The translations under genes and the position numbers were made by a program. The notes under the pieces were generated by a model. The model worked only from the letters and a program-made list of their open reading frames with translations. It did not search any database and was not told the DNA's origin. 7,091 nt of DNA from Clostridia bacterium (GTDB taxonomy: Bacteria > Bacillota_A > Clostridia > Oscillospirales > Acutalibacteraceae), in contig JAFSTS010000214.1 in assembly GCA_017445685.1 (NCBI GenBank), forward strand, positions 1 to 7,091, in the 5' to 3' direction. Positions 1 to 6,291 of this stretch are shown here, in pieces; positions within the stretch are counted from its first letter, which is position 1; every line of letters begins with the position of its first letter.

Positions 1-704
1 ACTTCACCATTTTCAATATAGCTTCTGAAAATGCAGCCTTCCTTCCAGTAAACGATTTGTTTTTTAAAGTTAGGGAGATTTCTAAGCTTTATTCTGCTGT
101 ACTTGACATCAATATCGGCATAAATCTGCTCAAAATAGACTTTAACACCATTGCTTTTACAAATCTGAACTATTCCTGCAACCTCATCAAAGGCATAAAG
201 ATTATCCGAAGAGTAGACCTCTTCAAATGACGCGTATGAGCCGCTTTTCTTAAACATTGTATTCATTTTTTCGCTGTTTTTATAAAGCGTGAAATGACCG
301 AGATGAAGGATCTTGTCAAAATTATCCAATATATCATCGGTGACAAATTCGCTTACATTTCCCCAAATCTGATCAATATCACAATTTCCCCAAAAGTCAT
401 ACTCTTTGAGAATATCGTCAAAAATATATCCGTAAGCAGGTCTGAAATCACAGATTTTATAAGGGTATTTCAGCTTGATAGGAAAATCAAACTTTGACTG
501 TATTTTCTTCCTGAAATCATCAAAAGTCATTTCAAATATACGAATATTAGACGGAGGATCTTTCAAAATGTCATTCTGAAGATTATCCGTCATCAATAAA
601 AAATCAACTTTATTTTTTAAGAAGGATGCAGTATACATCCATTCGCTGAAGTAATCAGGCAATTCGCCGAAATACGGAACAATAAAAGCAATTTTATTTT
701 CCAT
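1..704 (-). CDS. DUF6625 family protein, probable glycosyltransferase-like (partial, 3' end off the left edge)
   Basis: An open frame runs leftward from an ATG at 704-702 to the window edge, giving 234 complete codons and no stop. It begins MENKIAFIVPYFGELPDYF, then has a TDN strand end near residue 40, a MTFDDFRKKIQSKFDF block (59-74), YPYKICDFRPAYGYIFDD (80-97) and YDFWGNCDIDQIWGN (102-116). From memory this string of motifs matches DUF6625, proteins often found among glycan-biosynthesis genes. The Asp109-x-Asp111 pair after a hydrophobic run resembles the metal/nucleotide-sugar DxD of GT-A glycosyltransferases; that function is inferred, not shown. There is no signal peptide or membrane segment, so a cytoplasmic enzyme is likely. 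A GGGGAAAG ribosome site lies just upstream and supports this start. The gene is divergent from the GH78 gene and has its own extended -10 promoter. The acceptor and donor sugars cannot be told from the sequence. Confidence 0.85.
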   Translation of the reverse strand, partial: MENKIAFIVPYFGELPDYFSEWMYTASFLKNKVDFLLMTDNLQNDILKDPPSNIRIFEMTFDDFRKKIQSKFDFPIKLKYPYKICDFRPAYGYIFDDILKEYDFWGNCDIDQIWGNVSEFVTDDILDNFDKILHLGHFTLYKNSEKMNTMFKKSGSYASFEEVYSSDNLYAFDEVAGIVQICKSNGVKVYFEQIYADIDVKYSRIKLRNLPNFKKQIVYWKEGCIFRSYIENGE

Positions 705-734
705 TACTTCTTTCCCCTAATTCATGTTTTTATT

Positions 735-763
735 ATTATAACACAAATAATTCTTTTCTTCAA
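735..763 (-). promoter_or_regulatory. Sigma-A-type extended -10 promoter for the DUF6625 gene
   Basis: Reading the minus strand, TTGAAG (763-758) is followed after 17 bases by a perfect TATAAT (740-735). A TG one base upstream of the -10 gives the extended form TGTTATAAT. The -35 matches the consensus at 4 of 6 bases. The -10 lies about 30 bases before the ATG at 704, which leaves a short leader. This is seen directly in the sequence; use in the cell is inferred. Confidence 0.75.
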
Positions 764-782
764 TGTTAAGAATAAAATATAT

Positions 783-816
783 TTGATTTTTTTTGAAAAT
801 TATTGATTTTTTTTGA
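783..816. repeat. Two-copy direct repeat, 20-base period, upstream of the GH78 gene
   Basis: The 14-base string TTGATTTTTTTTGA occurs exactly at 783-796 and again at 803-816. The start-to-start distance is 20 bases, close to two helical turns. Each copy carries a T8 tract (787-794 and 807-814), so the segment may also be intrinsically curved. The second copy lies about 50 bases before the GH78 start, overlapping the likely promoter. Same-face direct half-sites of this spacing are seen in operators for AraC-type regulators, but a chance low-complexity repeat is also possible. Confidence 0.6.
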
Positions 817-841
817 GCAGTATGTTAAACTTTTTTAGAAA
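803..841 (+). promoter_or_regulatory. Candidate weak promoter region for the GH78 gene
   Basis: No near-consensus promoter is present. Two weak choices fit a 17-base spacer: TTGATT (803-808) with TAAACT (826-831), or TTGAGC (813-818) with TAGAAA (836-841), each 4 of 6 at both boxes. Both -35 candidates fall in or at the end of the second direct-repeat copy. Weak boxes overlapping a repeat fit an activator-dependent promoter, but that is inference. I cannot choose between the two. Confidence 0.3.
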
Positions 842-868
842 TATTTATTACCCGAAAGGATATTCATC

Positions 869-3208
869 ATGAAGCTGTCAACTAAATTTATCAAAAGAAA
901 TAACGAAATGTGCGACTTTGACAAACCTGTATGCGCTCCTTATTTCAGAAAAACATTTGATCTTGATTTTCAGCCCGAAAAAGCCGAAATAACTGTCACA
1001 GGTCTTGGATTTTACGAGCTTTACATAAACGGCAAAAACATCACAAAAGGTCCGCTTGCTCCTTATATTTCCAACTTTCATCAGGCTGTTTTTTATGACA
1101 ACTACGATCTGACAGATGTTTTGAAAAAAGGAAAAAATGCCGTTGCATTAGTTCTCGGAAACGGAATGAGAAACTGTTTCGGCGGATTTATTTGGGACTT
1201 TGACAAAATCGACGCAAGAGGCCCCGTCTGCGCTGCTCTTTGCATAGAGGCAAAAGACGACAACAATTCATTTATTCTTGAAGCTGACGATACATTCAAG
1301 ACTCACGATTCCCCTATCCTTTTTGATGATTTAAGAATGGGTTATGTATATGACTCTAGAAATGAAATAGAAAACTGGGCTGAAGCTGATTTTGATGATT
1401 CCGGCTGGGACAACGCTATACCTGAGACTACACCGGCAGGAAGAAAAATTCTTTGCGACGCTGATCCGATAGCTTACACAGGTGTATTAAAGCCTGTCAG
1501 CGTCAGACATTTTGACAGACTTCCTTTTGCATACAAATCGACCCGTGCTGACAGCGAGCCTTTTGAAGAATCCTTCAGAGACAATGTTTATCTTTATGAT
1601 TTCGGGGAAAACAATTCCGGTGTTTCTGTTTTAAAAATAAACGGAAAACCCGGTCAAAAAATAACTGTAAGACACGCTGAGTATGCTCCTGACGGACTGT
1701 TTTCAATCACAAATATTTCTTTTGTCAGACCCGGAATTATCAATAAATACATTGAATATGCTCAAAAAGATGTTTTTATCTGCAAGGGCGGTTATGAGGA
1801 ATTTGTTCCAAAGTTTAAATATGACGGTTTCAGATACCTTTTTGTCGAAGGACTTGAAGAAGATCAGGCTGCTGAAGACGCATTTGAATTTTGGACAATG
1901 AGCAGTAATTTAGAAAAAAGAGCTTCTTTCGCTTCAAGCGATGAAATGCTCAACAAGCTTGCTGAAATGACCTGCCGTTCCGATATTTCCAATTTTTTAT
2001 ATTTCCCGACAGATTGTCCTCAGAGAGAAAAGAACGGCTGGACAGGCGACGCTTCAATGTCCGCCGAGCACCAGCTTCTTTGGCTGAAAGCTGAAAAAAG
2101 TCTTGCTCAATGGCTTGAAACAACACGCTATGCTCAGCTCCCCGACGGAAATATTCCTTCAGTTATACCGACTTACGGCTGGAGTTTGACCGAGTGTGTA
2201 GGCGGGCCTGCATGGGACTCGTTTATGTTCAAAGTCACAAAGGAGATTTACCGCCACACAGGAGACAAGAAAATAATCAATGACAATGCTCAGATGATGC
2301 TGAGATACCTTTCCTTTATTCTTACAAAGATACGAGAGGACGGTACGATCTGCTACGGTCTTCCCGATTGGCTTGATCCGAATATGCCTACCCTTGGCAG
2401 AACGGCATCGCCGAGATATGTCACAGATACACTGTTGACATTGATGAACGCTCAGGACGCTGCATTTTTGTTTGACGAAGCAGGTTTGACTTTTGAAAGA
2501 GATTTTGCAAAAAACATTGCCGATCTTTTCAGAAAAAATTTCCGGGAACATCTGATATATCCTGACACTTGTCTTGTAAACGGCAACTGTCAGACTTCAC
2601 AAGCGCTTGCTATTGCTGCCGGAGTTTTCAACGAAGATGAAATTGAAACTGCAAGAAAAAATCTTATTGAGATCGTACACCGTGACAGTGACGAAAACGC
2701 CTGCGGAATGCAAGGGATTCGATACATTTTCCATGTTCTTTGCGATATAGGCGAATACGATCTTGCATACAAGATGATAACATCAACAAACAGAACAGGA
2801 TACGGCTCATGGGTAAAAAAAGGTCTTACTACATTAGCTGAAAAGTTCTACTATGACGAAGACCCGGATTTCGGATCGCTTAACCATCATTTTCTTGGTG
2901 ACATTTTGTCAATTTTTATCCAGGAATTTGCCGGTGTTAAACCCAACCCGAACTATGACGACACGAGCTATTTCGAGATTTCACCTTGCTTTATCAAAGG
3001 GCTTGAATTTTGTCAGGCTTCCTACGAAACTGAAAACGGTTTGCTTTCAAGCCGTTATGACAGGATCGACGAAAAGAAAATCAAGCTTTCGATCAATGTT
3101 CCTGACAATATGAAAGGCGTCTTAAAGCTTCGTAAATCGAATTATGACGGAAAAACGGAAATTGAAATCACAAGCGGAAAGTATGAGTTTATTGTTGAGG
3201 AAAACTAA
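869..3208 (+). CDS. GH78 family alpha-L-rhamnosidase-type glycoside hydrolase, intracellular
   Basis: The 779-residue product has the order of a GH78 enzyme: a Bac_rhamnosid_N-like beta domain (about 20-190, with GFYELYINGK and LGNGMRN), a concanavalin-like domain (about 215-345, YLYDFGENNSG), a six-hairpin catalytic barrel (about 350-690) and a C-terminal beta domain. The motif DCPQREKNGWTGD holds Asp382, Glu387 and Asp394, with exactly the spacing of Asp567, Glu572 and Asp579 in Bacillus RhaB as I recall it. Glu387 is therefore the predicted general acid, and Glu658 in TTLAEK the predicted base, 271 residues on. GH78 enzymes invert and release terminal L-rhamnose. No signal peptide is present, so imported oligosaccharides or glycosides are the likely substrates. 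The start is backed by AAAGGA at 855-860, 8 bases upstream. It is shorter than many GH78 proteins and departs from the usual pattern near the base, so another sugar is possible. Confidence 0.92.
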   Translation: MKLSTKFIKRNNEMCDFDKPVCAPYFRKTFDLDFQPEKAEITVTGLGFYELYINGKNITKGPLAPYISNFHQAVFYDNYDLTDVLKKGKNAVALVLGNGMRNCFGGFIWDFDKIDARGPVCAALCIEAKDDNNSFILEADDTFKTHDSPILFDDLRMGYVYDSRNEIENWAEADFDDSGWDNAIPETTPAGRKILCDADPIAYTGVLKPVSVRHFDRLPFAYKSTRADSEPFEESFRDNVYLYDFGENNSGVSVLKINGKPGQKITVRHAEYAPDGLFSITNISFVRPGIINKYIEYAQKDVFICKGGYEEFVPKFKYDGFRYLFVEGLEEDQAAEDAFEFWTMSSNLEKRASFASSDEMLNKLAEMTCRSDISNFLYFPTDCPQREKNGWTGDASMSAEHQLLWLKAEKSLAQWLETTRYAQLPDGNIPSVIPTYGWSLTECVGGPAWDSFMFKVTKEIYRHTGDKKIINDNAQMMLRYLSFILTKIREDGTICYGLPDWLDPNMPTLGRTASPRYVTDTLLTLMNAQDAAFLFDEAGLTFERDFAKNIADLFRKNFREHLIYPDTCLVNGNCQTSQALAIAAGVFNEDEIETARKNLIEIVHRDSDENACGMQGIRYIFHVLCDIGEYDLAYKMITSTNRTGYGSWVKKGLTTLAEKFYYDEDPDFGSLNHHFLGDILSIFIQEFAGVKPNPNYDDTSYFEISPCFIKGLEFCQASYETENGLLSSRYDRIDEKKIKLSINVPDNMKGVLKLRKSNYDGKTEIEITSGKYEFIVEEN

Positions 3209-3225
3209 AAATGTCCCAAAGTAAG

Positions 3226-3253
3226 AAAGGTGACCTGAAAAACGGTCACCTTT
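3226..3253. terminator. Convergent, probably bidirectional intrinsic terminator
   Basis: AAAGGTGACC (3226-3235) pairs perfectly with GGTCACCTTT (3244-3253) around an 8-base loop. It begins 17 bases after the GH78 stop and ends 3 bases before the stop of the convergent minus-strand gene. On the plus strand the stem ends in a TTTTC tract. On the minus strand the downstream tract is poorer (CTTACTTT), so termination may be better for the GH78 transcript. Confidence 0.8.
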
Positions 3254-3256
3254 TCA

Positions 3257-3778
3257 TTATCCATAAAGACTGCTGCAAAACTTTTCAAATTCAGTCAATT
3301 TAGAATAATCTATGAAAGAAAATCCCTGATATTTACCCTTGTCATTTTTCCAATAAATATAAAGCCACGGCCCGCTGCTTCCCGAATCTGTACTCTGTTT
3401 TCTCTTTTCAACTTTCCCTCCATCCAAAAGGCTTAAAAGCTTGTTCCATTCGTCTATGGTAAGATTTACAGTATCGGATTCGGTAATATCATTTTCCGTA
3501 AGAGGCCAATGATCAGCCTTCCTTTTCTCATGATACATAAAAAAACTATTATCTTCTTTATAAAAATGATATCTTAAATATTCAGGCGGATTTGCAGAAG
3601 ACGAATATGTATAAAAAAATTCGTTAATATCGCTTGAAAGAATCTCTTTTCCTACAATCATTTCTTTCTCCCCTTTATTTATTATCGCCAAAACAGACAC
3701 AACTGCAATAACAACAAAAGTAATAATTACTACTGCAAAAACAGCTTTTGTTTTTTTCTGACTTTTTTGTTTTGACAT
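3257..3778 (-). CDS. Small membrane-anchored protein of unknown function
   Basis: This 173-residue protein is not one I can assign to a named family. It opens with a basic stretch (MSKQKSQKKTK), followed by a single hydrophobic segment (about 12-33) with no clear cleavage site or lipobox. It is probably a type II membrane protein with about 135 residues outside. The outer part has FFYTYSSS and YLRYHFYKED near the start, LTIDEWNKLLSLLDGGKVEKR in the middle, and WLYIYWKNDKGKYQGFSFID near the end, a pattern of short beta strands with aromatic residues. The start is supported by GAGGA at 3786-3790, 7 bases upstream. It is monocistronic, with its own promoter behind the terminator of the upstream operon, and it shares a hairpin with the convergent GH78 gene. 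A sensor or adhesion role cannot be told apart from other roles. Confidence 0.85.
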   Translation of the reverse strand: MSKQKSQKKTKAVFAVVIITFVVIAVVSVLAIINKGEKEMIVGKEILSSDINEFFYTYSSSANPPEYLRYHFYKEDNSFFMYHEKRKADHWPLTENDITESDTVNLTIDEWNKLLSLLDGGKVEKRKQSTDSGSSGPWLYIYWKNDKGKYQGFSFIDYSKLTEFEKFCSSLYG

Positions 3779-3814
3779 TGCACTATCCTCTTTTTTAAAA
3801 TCTCTGTTATGTAA

Positions 3815-3843
3815 ATTATATCAATAATAATTATCAATTGCAA
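3815..3843 (-). promoter_or_regulatory. Extended -10 promoter for the small membrane protein gene
   Basis: On the minus strand, TTGCAA (3843-3838, 4 of 6) is followed after 17 bases by a perfect TATAAT (3820-3815) preceded by TGA, the extended -10 form. The -10 lies 36 bases before the ATG at 3778. It sits downstream of the terminator at 3863-3892, so the small gene is transcribed separately from the operon to its right. Confidence 0.8.
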
Positions 3844-3858
3844 GCTGAAACAACAGTC

Positions 3859-3892
3859 AAAAAAACAGACCGAAGAATCAATCGGTCTGTTT
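3859..3892 (-). terminator. Intrinsic terminator of the ligase-DUF4474-permease operon
   Basis: An 11-base perfect stem pairs 3863-3873 with 3882-3892 around an 8-base loop. On the minus strand the stem (AAACAGACCGA arm first) runs into a T tract formed by the seven A residues at 3859-3865. It starts 14 bases after the permease stop. This is a textbook rho-independent terminator for the leftward transcript. Confidence 0.9.
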
Positions 3893-3906
3893 GAAATCTG
3901 ATAATA

Positions 3907-5058
3907 CTATTCTTCAACAGCATTTATTGCCTCTGCTCTTTTGTCAAGATGCGGAACAATAGTTTCTTTATAGATTATTTCGAAAATTGCAAGAAGCGGA
4001 ATTGAAAGAATAATGCCCATAACTCCGGCAACTCTTCCGGAAAAAATAATCATCACCAGAGTCCATACGGCAGGTATTCCAAGAGAGCCGCTAAACAGTC
4101 TCGGCTTGATAACCATTCCATCAAGAGACTGTAATACGATAATAAATATCAGGAAAATCAAGGCTTTTATCGGACTTTCAAGAATAATGAAGAATACACC
4201 GATAACAGCGCCGATCATGGGACCGAAGGTAGGTACGATATTTGTTACGGCTACAACAACGGCAATCAACGGAGAATACGGCACACCCGTCAAAATATTA
4301 AAAATGAATGTTGCTACACCGATGATCAAAGCGTCAAGCAAAGTGCAGCCGACATATCGAATAAAAACTTTATGGCACCTTTCCAATACATCATTATGGC
4401 GGTTAAGAACATTTTCTTTGAATATAGCTCGTCTTACTGTTTTAACGACATTGAGGATAGTTGTTTTTGCCATAAGAAAGCAGAAGCCGAAAACAATACC
4501 GATTGCATAATTGGAGATTCCTGTTCCGATCTCCCCTGCCTTTTGAAGAATATTCTTATAGTTATTCTTAAAGAAATCGAGAAGTCTTTCCATTGAATTG
4601 TCAATTAGGCTTTCTACGCTTGAAAAATCAATATTCAAATTATGCGCAGCAGCAAATGTTGAAAATCTTGCAACCAGACCTTCAAGCTTTGTTGTATAAA
4701 CATCCCAGTTTGAGATAAGCCTTGTTATGCTTTTCACAAGCGACGGTATCAGCGCCAAAAGAAGCAGCGCGACAATCAGAACAAAGCAAACGATCGTCAA
4801 AACTACTCCCCAAAGATGACGAGAGGAATCTTTTTTTACTTTTTTAAAAGCAGTTTTTTCAAAAAAGTTGGATACAGGATTAAACAGATATGCAACAACA
4901 ATGCCGATAACAACAGGTGAAATAATATTCCAAACTGAGCTGAATGTATTCTTAATTACATCCGTCCTGTCAAAAAGAACGAACAAAAGCAGCAAAGCAA
5001 TAATTATTATCGCATAGAAGCCTGAACGCTTCGACAGAATACTTCCAAACCGTTTCAT
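3907..5058 (-). CDS. AI-2E family (PerM/YdbI-like) membrane permease
   Basis: The 383-residue product is very hydrophobic, with probable membrane spans near 13-29, 44-60, 83-104, 182-200, 236-256, two within 262-292, 297-316 and 326-358. A soluble stretch of about 110-175 follows the third span. Family marks are GVPYSPLIA (258-266), IVPTFGPMIG (274-283), LDGMVIKPR (312-320) and LGIPAVW (326-332), and the length is normal for the family. Family members have been linked to autoinducer-2 export (TqsA) and to sodium/proton exchange, so the substrate here is open. Its AGGAGGT ribosome site at 5064-5070 is a perfect match, 5 bases before the ATG. It is the last gene of the operon, 35 bases after the DUF4474 gene, and is followed by a strong terminator. 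Confidence 0.93.
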   Translation of the reverse strand: MKRFGSILSKRSGFYAIIIIALLLLFVLFDRTDVIKNTFSSVWNIISPVVIGIVVAYLFNPVSNFFEKTAFKKVKKDSSRHLWGVVLTIVCFVLIVALLLLALIPSLVKSITRLISNWDVYTTKLEGLVARFSTFAAAHNLNIDFSSVESLIDNSMERLLDFFKNNYKNILQKAGEIGTGISNYAIGIVFGFCFLMAKTTILNVVKTVRRAIFKENVLNRHNDVLERCHKVFIRYVGCTLLDALIIGVATFIFNILTGVPYSPLIAVVVAVTNIVPTFGPMIGAVIGVFFIILESPIKALIFLIFIIVLQSLDGMVIKPRLFSGSLGIPAVWTLVMIIFSGRVAGVMGIILSIPLLAIFEIIYKETIVPHLDKRAEAINAVEE

Positions 5059-5093
5059 TTTTTACCTCCTGTTATTAGCTAATCAAAAACATT

Positions 5094-6275
5094 TTACCAT
5101 TCAAACGAGACTTTATTCTCCTCCTGATAAAGCTTCATGTCACGATATCTTGAAGCGGACGCCATAAACAGATCAGCCATTTCTTCATCTTTAAAAGTTA
5201 TCGTTGCATACATTTTGAGACTCTCGGGAAGATAGCATTTTGGCGTGAATCTGAACGCAGTCAGCCACCAGTGCAGCGTATCGTTTGTAGAAACGATAAG
5301 ATCATCACCGTGATAAAGCTGCATATTCATCACAAGCATATCTTCATCAGCGGCACAGTCATAGTATGAGCCTTTTGATCCTTTTTCACGCGTATATACG
5401 CCGATTTCGCAGCCTGTTGTGATAATATATCTGCCTTTCCAGATCTGTATCATCCATTCCCTGCCGTCATAATCAAACTTCATTCTTTTAGTTGAATAAT
5501 CAAAGAACGGAGTCATGTACGAAAAAACATCGTAAAACATACAAAAGCCGAAATTTCGCTGCCAGCTTTCAACTACGCAACAGAGCGTAGCATCATCTGC
5601 GTCAAGGTCATATCCGAGATTGAATACGCCTTTACCCTCTTTGCCGTAAAGATAGTTTTCTGCAGCATTATAATACACGCCCGGCGTCATTTCGTCGTAA
5701 GCTCCGTCAATATAATAAACAGTAACGAAAAGCTCATATATTCCGTCTTCTTCGTTTCCGACGGGAATTGCGCCGATAAGAACATCATCAAAGAGATTCA
5801 TGTAAACCCTTGCGAAGAAATAAAAAACACCCCAGCCTGAATCTTGCTCGTCAGCTTCACTGTTTTTTTGATGAAGGTATTCGACTACCTCTTCTCTGCT
5901 GAGCTTTGTAATTTCATAAAATCTCTTAGCAGGAGCGCTGGAAATTGGAAGAGACTTAAAGAACAGTTCAAAATCCATCGTCGCATCAGACAGCTCGTAA
6001 ACATCGTCATAAACATCTTTGATAAAGTCTACAAAGGTTACACGAATTTTTTCTTCGGTAAAAATCTTCATGCCTGAAACTTTTTCAAAAAGCCTGCCGA
6101 AAGCTAAAAAAGAGTCCATGAAATCTTTTGTCTTGGGGACAGAATAGCCGTTTTCATAAACATCTCTGTATCTGTCTGAAATGCTTTCCCTTGCAAGAAC
6201 GGGCGAAAATGCAACAACAGAAAAGACGGTTGTAACAACAAGAATCAAGCTGATAATTTTCTCTTTGATTTTCAT
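5094..6275 (-). CDS. Secreted DUF4474 domain protein
   Basis: The 393-residue product starts with a clear signal peptide: a charged start MKIKEK, a hydrophobic core (7-24), and VLA before a likely cut after Ala28. Residues about 30-190 are acidic and aromatic and match nothing I know. Residues about 218-385 carry the DUF4474 pattern: SWQRNFGFCMFYD (237-249), FDYDGREWMIQIWKGRY (267-283), TTGCEIGVYTREKG (286-299), YYDCAADEDMLVM (304-316) and HWWLTAFRF (335-343). The biochemical role of DUF4474 is unknown to me. Six cysteines (232, 233, 245, 289, 307, 347) all lie in this domain. There is no lipobox, cell-wall sorting motif or second membrane span, so release or non-covalent retention outside the cell is likely. 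The ribosome site at 6283-6289 sits 7 bases upstream. It lies 13 bases after the ligase gene and 35 before the permease gene. Confidence 0.88.
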   Translation of the reverse strand: MKIKEKIISLILVVTTVFSVVAFSPVLARESISDRYRDVYENGYSVPKTKDFMDSFLAFGRLFEKVSGMKIFTEEKIRVTFVDFIKDVYDDVYELSDATMDFELFFKSLPISSAPAKRFYEITKLSREEVVEYLHQKNSEADEQDSGWGVFYFFARVYMNLFDDVLIGAIPVGNEEDGIYELFVTVYYIDGAYDEMTPGVYYNAAENYLYGKEGKGVFNLGYDLDADDATLCCVVESWQRNFGFCMFYDVFSYMTPFFDYSTKRMKFDYDGREWMIQIWKGRYIITTGCEIGVYTREKGSKGSYYDCAADEDMLVMNMQLYHGDDLIVSTNDTLHWWLTAFRFTPKCYLPESLKMYATITFKDEEMADLFMASASRYRDMKLYQEENKVSFEW

Positions 6276-6282
6276 AAAGATT

Positions 6283-6291
6283 CTCCTCTTA
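6283..6291 (-). promoter_or_regulatory. Ribosome binding site abutting the ligase stop codon
   Basis: On the minus strand the ligase stop TAA (6291-6289) shares its last base with AGAGGAG (6289-6283), which is 7 bases before the DUF4474 ATG. Ribosomes ending the ligase would lie on this site, so translational coupling of the two genes is likely. It also fixes the DUF4474 start. Confidence 0.8.

Noticed and set aside
294..497. Plus-strand 67-codon frame.
   Set aside because: It lies wholly inside the DUF6625 gene on the other strand, which has family motifs, a ribosome site and a promoter; the plus frame has none.
705..868. Possible riboswitch or small RNA in the divergent gap.
   Set aside because: The gap is AT-rich with no conserved hairpin set; only the promoter signals and the direct repeat can be supported.
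2159..2551. Minus-strand 130-codon frame inside the GH78 gene.
   Set aside because: It is antisense to conserved catalytic-domain sequence, has no ribosome site I can see, and its product looks random.
3211..3303. Plus-strand 30-codon frame after the GH78 stop.
   Set aside because: It runs through the terminator hairpin and the 3' end of the convergent gene, with no ribosome site of its own.
4013..4510. Plus-strand 165-codon frame opposite the permease gene.
   Set aside because: Shadow of a highly hydrophobic gene; the permease frame carries the family motifs and a perfect ribosome site.
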